Origin: an uncultured Oscillospiraceae bacterium
GTDB lineage: Bacteria; Bacillota; Clostridia; Oscillospirales; Ruminococcaceae
NCBI GenBank assembly: GCA_949741215.1
Contig: CATJLA010000087.1
Location: 1-64,000 of the forward strand
Direction: 5' to 3'
DNA: 64,000 bases
This document shows positions 18,013-28,510 of this stretch, piece after piece (within the stretch, counting starts at the first letter, position 1; every line of letters starts with the position of its first letter). The notes under the pieces are model-generated. The model saw only the letters and a program-made list of their open reading frames with translations, searched no databases and had not been told where the DNA came from. The position numbers and the translations under genes were made by a program.

Positions 18013-19462
18013 AAAGGATGCCCGGGAATTGGCGATGCGGGACGTCCTGAAAAAGAATGCTGCGGGGGACGGGGGAGAGGTGGTTTCGTCTTTTCCCATT
18101 ACGACGGAGCAGCTGGACCCGAACCGCTACACACAGGCGCTGCTGGCGGCTGCCCGGGAGAAGGGGCTGCTTTCGGATACACAGCAGCAGGCTTTTGGGA
18201 ATGATCTGCTGCAGCTGCTGGCGGTGGTTACCCGGCGGTATACACGGGAGAAAAGCTCCTCGGTGCCGGTGGGTGTGGCGGAGATGCTGTTTGCCTCGGC
18301 TTTGTACTGTATTGACTACTGCTTGAAGCCTTTGAGCCCTCAGCGGGGGCTGGAGCTTTTGGAGACCGAAGGGGTGGCGCAGCTGTATGCTAGAGGGCTG
18401 TGGGAGATTAACCGCCAACTGCGCCGCTGCAAGCTGCTGCTTTTGCAGGTGGAAAAAACCGAGGTGCCTTTGCCGTTAATCTGCTATGGGGAGACGATGG
18501 ACCAGATTTCGGACTTTCTCTCTATTTACAGGCCGGAGGTGGATGCGCTGGCTTTGGATTTTTCGATTGATTATCCCCTGTATTTGCCGCTGGAAAGGCT
18601 GTGGGGAATTGCTTATTTAACCGAATACCTGAAAGCGCTGCTTTGTGAAAACCGGGTTTGCGGGCGGTTCCCCCGGCGGGAAATTGCCGGGCTGTTAAGC
18701 CAATACAGCCGACCGTATGGGCTGCCCTGGCAGAGCTTGGGGGTGAATTTGTTTGAGATTACCCTGACAAACGCTTTGGGGGCGGTATGGCTTGGGCGCT
18801 CGCCCATGGAGCTGAGCCTGAGTGAGGAGGACGGCAGGGTGCTGGCGGCACAGTTGGCTTCTTTGGACAAAGAGGGCTTTCAGCTGCAGGCTACCCAGGT
18901 GTATAAGCAGCTGCGGGAGGCTTTGCAGATTACCTCTCAGGAGACGCTTGCCTATTTGCGGAAGGCGGCGGCTTCCATTTGCAGGCGGCTGTACCACAGT
19001 GCCAAAACCGGAGAGTTTGCGGTGTGGTTTATCTGCCGGAAGGAGCAGCCGGAGGCTATGGGCCAGAAGCTTTACTTCCAGGATGACAACACGGTGAGCA
19101 ACGCTGTTTTTTGCCGGATTGCCGAGGAGATCAGCCGGGAAGAGGATATGGAGAAGAAGCTTGCGATCCTTTCCGGCGGGATTCACAGCATTTATGACTT
19201 GGCGGATTTGCTGGAGACCGGGTGCTTTTGGACAGAGGACTATCCGGCGCTGTTTGCTTCTTTAGGGGATTTGGAACTGGCGGTGCTGTTACGTCTGCTG
19301 CCCCAGGAGGAACAGGAGCGTTTTTTGGCCCGAACGCCGGCAGAAGAGCCGCCCATGGAGCCGGAAAAGGACTGGGATCAGGCATTGCTGCGGTATTTGG
19401 ACGGAGCTGGGGCGGAGCGGCTGGAGCAGGTGCTTTCCATTTATGGGATGCTGGAGATGTAG
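17978..19462 (+). CDS. DUF6179-like protein, translationally overlapping the upstream gene
   Basis: start ATGAACACGGCG lies inside the upstream ORF (35-nt overlap). Confidence 0.6.
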   Translation: MNTANTAGMRTEKDARELAMRDVLKKNAAGDGGEVVSSFPITTEQLDPNRYTQALLAAAREKGLLSDTQQQAFGNDLLQLLAVVTRRYTREKSSSVPVGVAEMLFASALYCIDYCLKPLSPQRGLELLETEGVAQLYARGLWEINRQLRRCKLLLLQVEKTEVPLPLICYGETMDQISDFLSIYRPEVDALALDFSIDYPLYLPLERLWGIAYLTEYLKALLCENRVCGRFPRREIAGLLSQYSRPYGLPWQSLGVNLFEITLTNALGAVWLGRSPMELSLSEEDGRVLAAQLASLDKEGFQLQATQVYKQLREALQITSQETLAYLRKAAASICRRLYHSAKTGEFAVWFICRKEQPEAMGQKLYFQDDNTVSNAVFCRIAEEISREEDMEKKLAILSGGIHSIYDLADLLETGCFWTEDYPALFASLGDLELAVLLRLLPQEEQERFLARTPAEEPPMEPEKDWDQALLRYLDGAGAERLEQVLSIYGMLEM

Positions 19463-19528
19463 GAAGAAAGTTTGCCGGTGCGGCGACGTCCCGGAAGCTT
19501 GTTTTTGCAGCGGTTTTTTGGAAATCCT

Positions 19529-19691
19529 GCTCACGCAGGCGTCCATGGCAATGAGCTTCGTCTGAAAGGTGTAGTTGGCCTGCTGGACGGCATGACAGTG
19601 CAGAAAATTCCTGCCAACCGCCTTCCTGCTGGATAACAAGGCTAAGGCCATTTATTACCAGGCCCAGCCTACCACAAATACAAAGGAATAA
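19529..19691 (+). pseudogene. Decayed phage major-capsid-like fragment
   Basis: LRLKGVVGLLDGMTVQKIPANR, frame change, AFLLDNKAKAIYYQAQPTTNTKE*; resembles two separated parts of the C-terminal half of phage capsid proteins. Confidence 0.45.
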
Positions 19692-19834
19692 CCTGTTGAT
19701 GGGGGCCGCATGGGGGAAATAACCCTGTGCGGCCCCTGTGGGCTTATGCTTTAACGAGAGGTTTTGACATTGTAAAACGGGTGTGCAACCGATAGTTGCC
19801 GGATAGTTGGTAGACAGCGTGTGCTTTTTGGGCT

Positions 19835-20356
19835 ATGATAATGGCAAAACTGAATGGAAAGGGGAAATACATTGTGGAGATAGGCACACGGATTAAAGAG
19901 CTGCGGCTGAAGAAGCATTTATCTCAGGAGGCGCTGGCGGGGGAGCTTGGGGTTTCTCGTCAGGCGGTTACAAAGTGGGAGGATAATAGCTCCAGGCCCA
20001 GTACGTCCAACCTTTTGGCGCTGTGTGAGATTTTTGGGATGTCTTTGGATGAGCTGGTTTCAGGGGAAGCAGAGCAGATGCCTGCTGCGGAAACGGGCAG
20101 ACACACCAAGAGAAAGGGCGCGCTTTTGGTGGGCAGTGCGGTTCTTTTGGCGGGTTCTATAGCCGCAGCGGCAGAGAGCTTGAAGTACCAGCCGCTGCAA
20201 GATGCTATCGGCTATGGAGATACCGCAACCGGGATTTTTGTTTTGGGTACGCCGCTTTGGGCTTACCTGCTGTATGGTATAACGGCGGTGATGATTGCGG
20301 TTACTGCCGGGGTATTCCTTAGGGCATATAAAAAGGAAAAAAGGGAGAGAAGATAG
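19835..20356 (+). CDS. XRE-family regulator with C-terminal membrane helices
   Basis: IGTRIKELRLKKHLSQEALAGELGVSRQAVTKWEDNSSRPSTSNLLALCEIFGMSLDELV; a GTG start at 19874 is equally plausible. Confidence 0.85.
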   Translation: MIMAKLNGKGKYIVEIGTRIKELRLKKHLSQEALAGELGVSRQAVTKWEDNSSRPSTSNLLALCEIFGMSLDELVSGEAEQMPAAETGRHTKRKGALLVGSAVLLAGSIAAAAESLKYQPLQDAIGYGDTATGIFVLGTPLWAYLLYGITAVMIAVTAGVFLRAYKKEKRERR

Positions 20357-20370
20357 GCATTTCTCCCCAC

Positions 20371-20416
20371 AAAAAGGCCGCCTTGCTTCCTTGTTATGGG
20401 GGCAGGGCGGCCTTTT
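20371..20416 (+). terminator. Rho-independent terminator
   Basis: AAAAAGGCCGCC..GGGCGGCCTTTTT. Confidence 0.75.
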
Positions 20417-20660
20417 TGGTTTATAAGGGACTTTCCAACCTTTGTCGTATTCTGGCGGGGTGACAAATTGTGCTGCGGAATTTTGTCCAGCACAACAATT
20501 TCGACAGGGTTTTCTCTGCGAAAAGGCAGGTTTCCTGAAATGGATGTGCAGTATTTTAGCTGTGGCATGAGAATAGAAAATTTGTGCTTCGTCTTGAAAA
20601 ACCGGAGTGGAAATGCTAAAATATCCTTTAGATATCCGAGCAGAAAAGGAGGCCGTTTTT

Positions 20661-22271
20661 ATGGCGGAGGAGAAAAAGAACGGCGCCGGCCTTTTGCGCT
20701 GGCCCTGGAATATTGTGATCTATATTCTGCTGGTGCTTACCCTGTGGATTTTCGCGATCCCGGTGATATGGGCCCTGCAAAAAGCTCAAAAACAAAACGA
20801 CCCCCACGGCGCTGCGGAGGGGTATTGCCTCAGCCGTACCAGAAAACGGGTTGCCTGGATTTTTTGGTCGGTTTTGGTGCTGCTGCTGGGAGTTTGCGCC
20901 GCCGCAGGGTTTTTTATCGGAATACAGCAGGACCAGGCTTACTGGGACGCGGAGGACTATGGTACTCTGATTGTTTGCGCCGTTGCGGCGGTGCTTTTGC
21001 TGGCCGGCGGCATTTATATGATGGTTACCGCTGTGCGGGATGTGTTTTTCCCTGGCAAAAGCAGGTTGGCTCAATCGATCCGCAGCCAGCTGCCTTACCC
21101 GGAGGAGGCCCCGCCGGTAGAAGAGCTGTTTGCCATGGTGGATCAGGACCTGGAGCAAAACGGCAGGTGGTTTGACGCAGTGGGAATCGGAAATGAGTGG
21201 GTTTTGGGGGAGGTTGCTACTAAAATTGAACGAATTCGGGGTATTTTTACGGTGGACGAAATCCATCAGCACAGTACCCAAAACGGCACCCGCACCAGCC
21301 GCACCCTGGAGCTGGTTTTGGTGGACGACCGCTGGCAGAAGGCAGTGACTGACTTTAAAAAACCGGATGATTTACAGGCCGCGGCGGATTACCTTGCCCT
21401 GCGGGTGCCGGAAGCAAAACGGGGCCGGAACGGCCAGCAGCATGACTTTATGGCCATGAAGGAGCATGAGCGGGAGGAGTTTGAGCGGGACTTTCAGCAG
21501 AAGCAGAGCCTGCGGGCCTCTGAACAGATACAGAAAGAAACCCTTACCGGCGGCGTTCAGGACATGATTTTGCAGGTGGGGGAGGAGGTAACCTCCCGGG
21601 TGAGCGCTGCAGACATAGAGGAGCAGCTGCGTCTTTGCATGGCAAACGGAGGGGGCTTTACCTTGACGCCAACCCGTCCGACGGAAACAGAGGCTGGCAG
21701 CTTTAAGGCCATGCGGGCGACGAAAGCGGGCGCGGACGTTGTAGAGCTTTTATTGGAGCCTGCCGCAGGAACGCAGGGACAGGCAAAAATTTGCAATGTA
21801 AGGGAAGCCAGAGAGATTTTAACGGGCTGGTTAAGACGCCAAGTGCCTGCGTTAACGGGCTGGCAGCCAAGGCAGGTATACACCCCCGCCCCTAAGGCCG
21901 CCCCTCAGGAGGAAAGAGCCCCCATGCAGCGGCTGCTGTTGATTTCCACCAGCGGTGCGGCGGAGAGGCACATGAACTTTACACAGGAGGACATCCGGCT
22001 GGCGGCCAACGGTATTGTGGACGGCAGTTACCAGCAGGTGGAGCATGTTTTGCCCTCGGGTTATATGTGGATTCAGGTAAAGGCAGGGGATAAGCAGGAC
22101 GCCAGATGTACGGTAGAGGCTACCCGGCCGGAGGGAAGTGAGCTGAAGTTCTATTCCGCTAAAATGACTGCCCGGCAGGCGGCGGAATGGTTTATAAAAT
22201 ACCCTTATGGGGAGTATCTCCCCCATGGGGCGGACTGGAAGGATATTACCAAACAGGCGAACAAAAAGTAG
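20661..22271 (+). CDS. Hypothetical membrane protein
   Basis: N-terminal TM helices and a long soluble region; start moved to MAEEKKNGAG. Confidence 0.65.
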   Translation: MAEEKKNGAGLLRWPWNIVIYILLVLTLWIFAIPVIWALQKAQKQNDPHGAAEGYCLSRTRKRVAWIFWSVLVLLLGVCAAAGFFIGIQQDQAYWDAEDYGTLIVCAVAAVLLLAGGIYMMVTAVRDVFFPGKSRLAQSIRSQLPYPEEAPPVEELFAMVDQDLEQNGRWFDAVGIGNEWVLGEVATKIERIRGIFTVDEIHQHSTQNGTRTSRTLELVLVDDRWQKAVTDFKKPDDLQAAADYLALRVPEAKRGRNGQQHDFMAMKEHEREEFERDFQQKQSLRASEQIQKETLTGGVQDMILQVGEEVTSRVSAADIEEQLRLCMANGGGFTLTPTRPTETEAGSFKAMRATKAGADVVELLLEPAAGTQGQAKICNVREAREILTGWLRRQVPALTGWQPRQVYTPAPKAAPQEERAPMQRLLLISTSGAAERHMNFTQEDIRLAANGIVDGSYQQVEHVLPSGYMWIQVKAGDKQDARCTVEATRPEGSELKFYSAKMTARQAAEWFIKYPYGEYLPHGADWKDITKQANKK

Positions 22272-22451
22272 CCGGCTGCACAAAATGTGGCAGGGGCTGT
22301 ATACCTGTCCTATAATATCTCGTTTATTTTTATAGCTGCAGTGCCGGCAGGTTCTTTCTTCGCGAAAGGAAAGGCATATAACCGTATTGCTGCAGCTTAA
22401 AAATATTACCGGCGCTGTTTTTTGAAAAAAGAGATAGGAGAGATGAGAAAA

Positions 22452-23690
22452 ATGGCAAAAGTATTAAGCAATGAAGTGAAGCAGGCGCTTCAGGACATCT
22501 ACTACAACGAGCGTACCGGAAAAGGCAAGGAAGCCTTTACGCTGCTGGAAAAAGCCTCTGCCGCAGGGGACGGAGACGCCAGCTGTATTTTAGCCCGGTG
22601 CTATTGCGGGCACCAGTATGTGTGGGCTGGCCATGGCTTCCCTGAAAATGACGACCAGGCTACCAGGCTGCTGCACCTTTCGGTGGAGCAGGGCAGTGCT
22701 ATTGGCGTAATGGTTGCGCTGCGCAGCGGGGAGCTTACCCCCTCTGTTCTGAAAACAATGCCCTTTGCCAGCCTGCAGGAGGCTTTTAACGAGGTTCTTG
22801 CCATGGCGGAGGCGGGAGACGCCTTCTGCCAGTACACTGTGGCGAACTCCTACTTTTGGTGGGACTTTTTGCGCATCCAGGATAAGGGGCCGGATTCTTT
22901 CCCAAATCATGCCGCTTATAAGGCTTATTTAAAGGAGAATATCTCCCAGTGTGAGCCTTGGTTCCAGAAAGCCCTGCAGGGCGGTATGTACTTTGCCGCC
23001 AACAATTTGAACCGCTATTATACCCAGGGAGATGAGGATATTATTCTCCCGGAGCCGGAGAAGGCCAAGGATATCTATAGAATCGGGGCGGAGTGCGGGC
23101 ATCCTATTTTGCAGTCCATCTATGCCAAGGATCTGGAAAAGGCCGGGCAGAAGGAGGAGGCCCTCCACTGGTTTAAGGAGGCTGCCGAGGGCGGTGAGCC
23201 CGGCGGCTGGTATGAGGTTGGCAGATGCTATTTCAGCGGCATTGGCACTGCAGCGGACGAAGCTTACGCCGTAAAGTGCTTTGAGAAGGGGATCCCCTCC
23301 GGGCATATGGGCTCCCAGAACCTGCTGGGCAAAGCATATTTTTATGGCAAAGGGGTGCAGCAGGATTATGCCAAGGCCTATCAGCTGTTAAAAGCCGCTT
23401 ACGACCAGGGCAGCACCTGGGGAGTCTACTATCTGGGCAAATGCGCCTTTGAGGGCTTGGGTGTGCCTCAGGACTACGTTTTGGCCAGAGAGTACCTGGA
23501 AAAGGTGGACTGGAACAACGCGGAAGCCTTCTATATGCTGGGGTACATCTATGGCAGGGGCCTTGGCGTGGCGGAGGATATCCCGAAAGCGGTTGGCTAT
23601 CTGCAAAAAGCGGGCAATAACCAGGCCGCCAAGGAAGAACTGTTGCAGTATAAAAAGTCGCTGTTCGGCAAGTGGTCCCGGAGAAAGTAA
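22452..23690 (+). CDS. Sel1-repeat family protein
   Basis: repeated A..GD..A.Y.LG..Y..G.GV.QD..KA..Y..KA motifs. Confidence 0.88.
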   Translation: MAKVLSNEVKQALQDIYYNERTGKGKEAFTLLEKASAAGDGDASCILARCYCGHQYVWAGHGFPENDDQATRLLHLSVEQGSAIGVMVALRSGELTPSVLKTMPFASLQEAFNEVLAMAEAGDAFCQYTVANSYFWWDFLRIQDKGPDSFPNHAAYKAYLKENISQCEPWFQKALQGGMYFAANNLNRYYTQGDEDIILPEPEKAKDIYRIGAECGHPILQSIYAKDLEKAGQKEEALHWFKEAAEGGEPGGWYEVGRCYFSGIGTAADEAYAVKCFEKGIPSGHMGSQNLLGKAYFYGKGVQQDYAKAYQLLKAAYDQGSTWGVYYLGKCAFEGLGVPQDYVLAREYLEKVDWNNAEAFYMLGYIYGRGLGVAEDIPKAVGYLQKAGNNQAAKEELLQYKKSLFGKWSRRK

Positions 23691-23709
23691 GTTTTTGGAA
23701 AAGCAGTAA

Positions 23710-23764
23710 AATAACGGGCTTGCAGTTTCGTCTTTTTGGGACGGAACAGCAAGCCCGTTATTAT
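23710..23764. terminator. Hairpin terminator with nested TTCGTC/GACGGAA arms
   Basis: AATAACGGGCTTGC .. GCAAGCCCGTTATT. Confidence 0.75.
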
Positions 23765-24095
23765 TGTGCATGACGGTGAAACAGCCTGTTAGCCAAAAGC
23801 CAAAGCCCCGCGTTTGCCAGCACCTGCGGAGGAAACAACAGCATAATCCGTCCCAAAGGCAGGAAAAACCCGGTTTTTTGCCCATAAAAGCATCCTTATC
23901 AGGCAAAGTGAATGCTCAATCCGCAGTTTCCGGATGAGTGGGCGGCAGGGAATTTTGCTTGATGGCAGGCAGTGGCCCGTTTGGGTCGGTGGCGCCGGTG
24001 GTAGCAGGCGGGATAATCCGGTTCCCCTACTCCAATCGGGAATTTTGAAAAAGGGGCAGAAGAACAAAAGAGCTGTCCTGTCCCGCAACAAAAAC

Positions 24096-25856
24096 TTAGT
24101 GAGCAAACTGGCTTTGGTAAAGCTGGTGGTAAAAGCCCTTTTTCTCCAGCAGCTGCTGGTGGGTGCCTTGCTCGATAATATTGCCGTCCTTCATCACCAA
24201 AATCACATCCGCCTCCTGAATGGTGGAGAGCCGGTGAGCCACAATAAAGCTGGTACGCCCCTCCATCATTTTGGCAAAGGCCTGTTGCACCCGCTGCTCG
24301 GTGCGGGTGTCAATAGACGAGGTTGCTTCGTCCAGAATCAGCATAGGAGGCAGAGAAAGCATTACCCGGGCAATACAAAGCAGCTGCTTTTGGCCCTGAG
24401 AGAGATTCCCTCCGTCCTCTGAAACAATAGTATCATACCCCTGGGGCAGCCGCCGAATAAAGCTATGGGCATGCACCGCCTTGGCAGCCTCAATTACCTG
24501 CTCCTCAGTGGCGTTTGGATAGCCGTAGGCAATGTTTTCCCGGATTGTTCCGGAGCGCAGCCAGGTTTCCTGCAGCACCATGCCGTAATTGTTCCGCAGG
24601 CTTTCCCGGGTCATCTTTTTAATAGGAATGCCGTTTACCCGGATTTCCCCTTGGTCTACATCGTAGAACCGCATCAGCAGGTTGATCAGGGTGGATTTGC
24701 CGCAGCCGGTAGGCCCAACGATAGCTACCCGTTGCCCCGGCTTTACCGAGAGGTTCAAATCCTCAATCAACCGCTGCCCCGGCGTATAGGAGAAGTATAC
24801 ATGCTCCAAATCCACACTGCCGTCCGCCTTGGAAAGAACTTTGGCGTTGGGGGCATCCGGGACTTCGGCAGGCTGTTCAATCAGCTCAAATACCCGGGCA
24901 AAGCAGGCTAACGCGTTCTGCAGCTCTGTTACTACGCCGGAAATCTCGTTAAAGGGCTTGGTGTACTGGTTGGCATAGCTTAAAAAGCTGGAAAGCACAC
25001 CTACTGTAATACCGCCGTTCGCTGCAATCAACGCTCCGGTAATGCCCACCCCCGCATACACCAGCCCGTTGACGAACCGGGTAGCCGGGTTTGTAATGGA
25101 AGAAAAGAAGATTGCCCGCAGGCTGTAGCGAGAAAGCCGGTCGTTGATTACATCAAACCGGGCTTCCGCCTTTTTCTCATAGCTGAAAGCCTGCACCACC
25201 TTCTGGTTGCCCACCATTTCGTCAATCAGGGAGGTAATTTCCCCCCTGGCCTCCGATTGGAGCTTGAACATGGAGTAGGTTTTCCGGGCAATGTAGCTGG
25301 CTACCAGCAGGGAAACCGGGGTGATCAGCACCACCACCAGGGTAATGCCTCCATGAAGGCTTACCATAAAGCCCAAAGTGCCCAAAATGGTGGCAATGCC
25401 GGTAAAAAGCTGGGTAAAGCCCATCAGCAGGCCCTCGGAAAACTGATCGACATCCGCTACAATCCGGCTTACCACTTCACCGGTCTGGCGCTGGTCCAAA
25501 TAGCTTAAGGGCAGGATGGTCAGCTTGCTGAAGGCCTTATCCCGGATATCCCGCACCACGTGATAGGCAATATGATTGTTGCAGCGGTTCATCAGCCATT
25601 GAAACACAGAGGTAAGCAGTACCGCCAAAGCAATTATCTGCATTACCCGCAGGATGCCGGTAAAATCCACCTGACCAGGGCCAATAATACAGTCTACCGC
25701 CTGGCCGATAAGAATAGGCACATACAAGGTAAGCCCCACAGTAATAGCGGCAAACAATATCGTTGCCAGTACCGTCAGCCAATAGGGCTTAATATAGCGC
25801 AGGATGTTTTTGATAACCGCCCCCTGGGGCGTGTTGGTTTGCTTTTTATTTCCCAT
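24096..25856 (-). CDS. ABC transporter ATP-binding/permease (exporter type, partner B)
   Basis: GPTGCGKSTLINLL, LSQGQKQLLCIARVML, ILDEATSSID. Confidence 0.93.
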   Translation of the reverse strand: MGNKKQTNTPQGAVIKNILRYIKPYWLTVLATILFAAITVGLTLYVPILIGQAVDCIIGPGQVDFTGILRVMQIIALAVLLTSVFQWLMNRCNNHIAYHVVRDIRDKAFSKLTILPLSYLDQRQTGEVVSRIVADVDQFSEGLLMGFTQLFTGIATILGTLGFMVSLHGGITLVVVLITPVSLLVASYIARKTYSMFKLQSEARGEITSLIDEMVGNQKVVQAFSYEKKAEARFDVINDRLSRYSLRAIFFSSITNPATRFVNGLVYAGVGITGALIAANGGITVGVLSSFLSYANQYTKPFNEISGVVTELQNALACFARVFELIEQPAEVPDAPNAKVLSKADGSVDLEHVYFSYTPGQRLIEDLNLSVKPGQRVAIVGPTGCGKSTLINLLMRFYDVDQGEIRVNGIPIKKMTRESLRNNYGMVLQETWLRSGTIRENIAYGYPNATEEQVIEAAKAVHAHSFIRRLPQGYDTIVSEDGGNLSQGQKQLLCIARVMLSLPPMLILDEATSSIDTRTEQRVQQAFAKMMEGRTSFIVAHRLSTIQEADVILVMKDGNIIEQGTHQQLLEKKGFYHQLYQSQFAH

Positions 25857-25912
25857 GCAAAACAGCTCCTTTCTCCCCGGACAAAAGCACAGCTTTCGGT
25901 TCGGGGGTTTTT

Positions 25913-27634
25913 CTATTTTGTCAGCTGGGATTTACAAATTTCCTGATAAACCGGGCAGCTTTCCAGCAGCTGCTCGTGGGTGCCAAGGCCGGCAAGAACT
26001 CCGTCATCCAGCACTAAAATCTGGCCGGCATGGCGGATGGAGGATGCCCGCTGAGAAACGATAAACACGGTGGTTTCCCCCTCAATTTCCCGCAGGGCCT
26101 GGCGTAAAGCGGCGTCGGTAGCGTAATCCAGGGCGGAGCTGCTGTCATCCAAAATTAAAATCTCCGGTCTTCTTACCAGCGCCCGGGCAATGGTAAGCCG
26201 CTGCCGCTGGCCGCCGGAAAGGTTGCGCCCACCCTGCTGGATTACCGTATCCAGCCCCTCGGGCCTGCTGTTGATAAAATCCATGGCCTGGGCCCGGCGC
26301 AGCGCCTCCAGCAGCTCCGGCTCAGTGGCAGACTCATTGCCCCACAGCAGGTTTTCCCGCACGGTGCCTTGGAACAGCACCGCCTTTTGGGGTACTACGC
26401 CAACCTTTGTTCGCAGCTCGTCTAAAGAATACTCCCGCACGTCAATGCCGTCCACCAAAACGCGGCCTGCGCGGACGTCATAAAACCGGGGAATTAGGTT
26501 GACAAGGGAGCTTTTGCCTGAGCCGGTACCGCCAATAATGCCCACAGTTTCCCCCCGGCTTACCCGAAAGGTGATGCCGGAAAGGGAATCCGCCTGGGTT
26601 CCCCGGTAAGCGAAAAAAACGTCCTCAAAAGCCACAATCTCCCGGGGCAGCTGTTCCGGCTGGGGGGCGGCATTTTCAGGGGACGTAAGTGTAGATTTGG
26701 TGTCAAACACTGCCTGCACTCTCCTTCCACATGCCAAAGCTTTGGTAACCGATACAATCAGGTTGGCAAGCTTAATCAGCTCTACCAGAATCTGGGACAT
26801 ATAGTTTACCAGGGCCACAACAGCTCCCTGGGTTAAAGCGCCGTTATAGGTTTCCCATCCGCCGGACCAAAGAATCCATAAAATGGCGGCGTTTACCAGC
26901 AGGTAGGTAATCGGGTTCAGCAGGGCTGAAATTTTGCCTACAAACAGCTGGGTATGCGTAAGCTCCCGGTTGGCGGCAAAAAAGGTTTCCTTTTCCCGCT
27001 CCTCCTTATGAAAGGCCCGTACTACCCGCACGCCTGTCAGGTTTTCCCGGGTTACTTTGGTTACATGATCCAGCTGGGACTGGGCCTTTTGATACAGGGG
27101 AATAGTAAGCTTCATAATACCAAACACCACCAAAGAAAGCAGCGGAATCGCCACAACAAAGGCCAGCGCCGCTTGGGGGCTGATGGTAAAAGCCATGATC
27201 ATCGCTCCGGCTACAATAAAGGGGGAGCGCAGAAACAGCCGCAGCACCAGGTTTACGCCAGACTGAATCTGGTTGACATCGCTGGTCATGCGGGTAATCA
27301 GGGTGGAGGCCCCAAGGGTATCCTGCTCACTGTAGGAGAGGGATTGGATATGGCGGAACAAATCACGCCGCAGAGCCGCCGAAAAGCCTACCGCTGCTTT
27401 GGCCGCAAAGTATTGGGCTGTAATGGAGCACACCAGTCCAATAACGCCCAGCAGTACCAGAATGCCGCCCATCCACCAGATATAGCCCGTATCTCCGCCG
27501 GCTATGCCGATGTCGATCATTTTTGCCATCACTAAGGGGACAAACAGCTCAAAGGATGCCTCCAGCAGCTTGAACAGCGGCCCCAGCACACTTTCCTTTT
27601 TATAGTTGTTCAGGTATTTCAGCAAGCCTTTCAA
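25913..27634 (-). CDS. ABC transporter ATP-binding/permease (exporter type, partner A)
   Basis: GGTGSGKSSLVNLI, LSGGQRQRLTIARALV, ILDDSSSALD. Confidence 0.93.
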   Translation of the reverse strand: MKGLLKYLNNYKKESVLGPLFKLLEASFELFVPLVMAKMIDIGIAGGDTGYIWWMGGILVLLGVIGLVCSITAQYFAAKAAVGFSAALRRDLFRHIQSLSYSEQDTLGASTLITRMTSDVNQIQSGVNLVLRLFLRSPFIVAGAMIMAFTISPQAALAFVVAIPLLSLVVFGIMKLTIPLYQKAQSQLDHVTKVTRENLTGVRVVRAFHKEEREKETFFAANRELTHTQLFVGKISALLNPITYLLVNAAILWILWSGGWETYNGALTQGAVVALVNYMSQILVELIKLANLIVSVTKALACGRRVQAVFDTKSTLTSPENAAPQPEQLPREIVAFEDVFFAYRGTQADSLSGITFRVSRGETVGIIGGTGSGKSSLVNLIPRFYDVRAGRVLVDGIDVREYSLDELRTKVGVVPQKAVLFQGTVRENLLWGNESATEPELLEALRRAQAMDFINSRPEGLDTVIQQGGRNLSGGQRQRLTIARALVRRPEILILDDSSSALDYATDAALRQALREIEGETTVFIVSQRASSIRHAGQILVLDDGVLAGLGTHEQLLESCPVYQEICKSQLTK

Positions 27635-27695
27635 ATGGCATTCCCTCCGTTTTTGGATTTTTGGGGATAAAAGGATAAAGGCACGCAGAGTGCTA

Positions 27696-28407
27696 TCAGT
27701 TTTTCATAAAAACCCTTATAACAAGGGCAAGCGCAAAGGTCACATATGTTAAACCGGATAAAATAGGTTTATTCAAATCAGGCGACAGATAAATACCTTT
27801 TTCATACAGAAACTTATCTAAGCGCAATACAATTAAATGAACATACTCTTGCTTTGTAGGAAATAACCCTTGTATATGACTTGACAATGCTGTTATTGCC
27901 TTTGGATTTTTATCCAGCCATAACTTGGAAACCTTCTCCAAATCCGACAGTTTTACATACAATAAATGATTGTTGTTGCTTTCACCTTCGACCTCAAACG
28001 GTTTGGCGAGTCGCCAGCCCCGTTTATTTGTAGGTAAAGATTCAATTCCCCGATAAGTAACCCCGGAATTCGCTAATTCTGTCACATTAAAATAAATAAC
28101 ATTCCCCTTGCTGATCGTGTAAACAGGAGTGTTATCATAGATACTCTCATAATAAGAAATGGATATCGGTAATGTTATTTGATTGGTATAATTGGATCCA
28201 AGCGGCGCTGAAGCAGTTGGAAATATTTTTGAAATTTCACTAAAATCAATATCGTCATTGATGATTGCCTGTTCATAAGGGTAGGCGTCCGCCCTTGTTT
28301 TAAAAGAACTTTTTAACGTTATATTACTATATATTCGATATTACCGAGGAGACACCGATAAACAGCACTATGAGCAAAATAATCGTCAATTTGTGGATTT
28401 TCTTCAT
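27696..28407 (-). pseudogene. Hypothetical membrane/secreted protein interrupted by a one-base frameshift
   Basis: MKKIHKLTIILLIVLFIGVSSVI, frameshift, ...SNITLKSSFKTRADAYPYEQAIINDDIDFSEISKIFPTAS...VTELANSGVTYRGIESL...; RBS aaaggagc; total 712 nt. Confidence 0.65.
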
Positions 28408-28510
28408 GCGCTGCTCCTTTCATTCGTTTTTGGCAAAAATCCCTGACATTCTTTGCCACCGGTGTGCTTTCGCTTTAGCTTAGCTTTTTACGCAAGAATA
28501 TACTGCCATA

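Noticed and set aside
24096-27634. ABC exporter pair as part of a bacteriocin/peptide secretion system
   Set aside because: No precursor peptide or modification enzyme nearby; looks like a common heterodimeric exporter.
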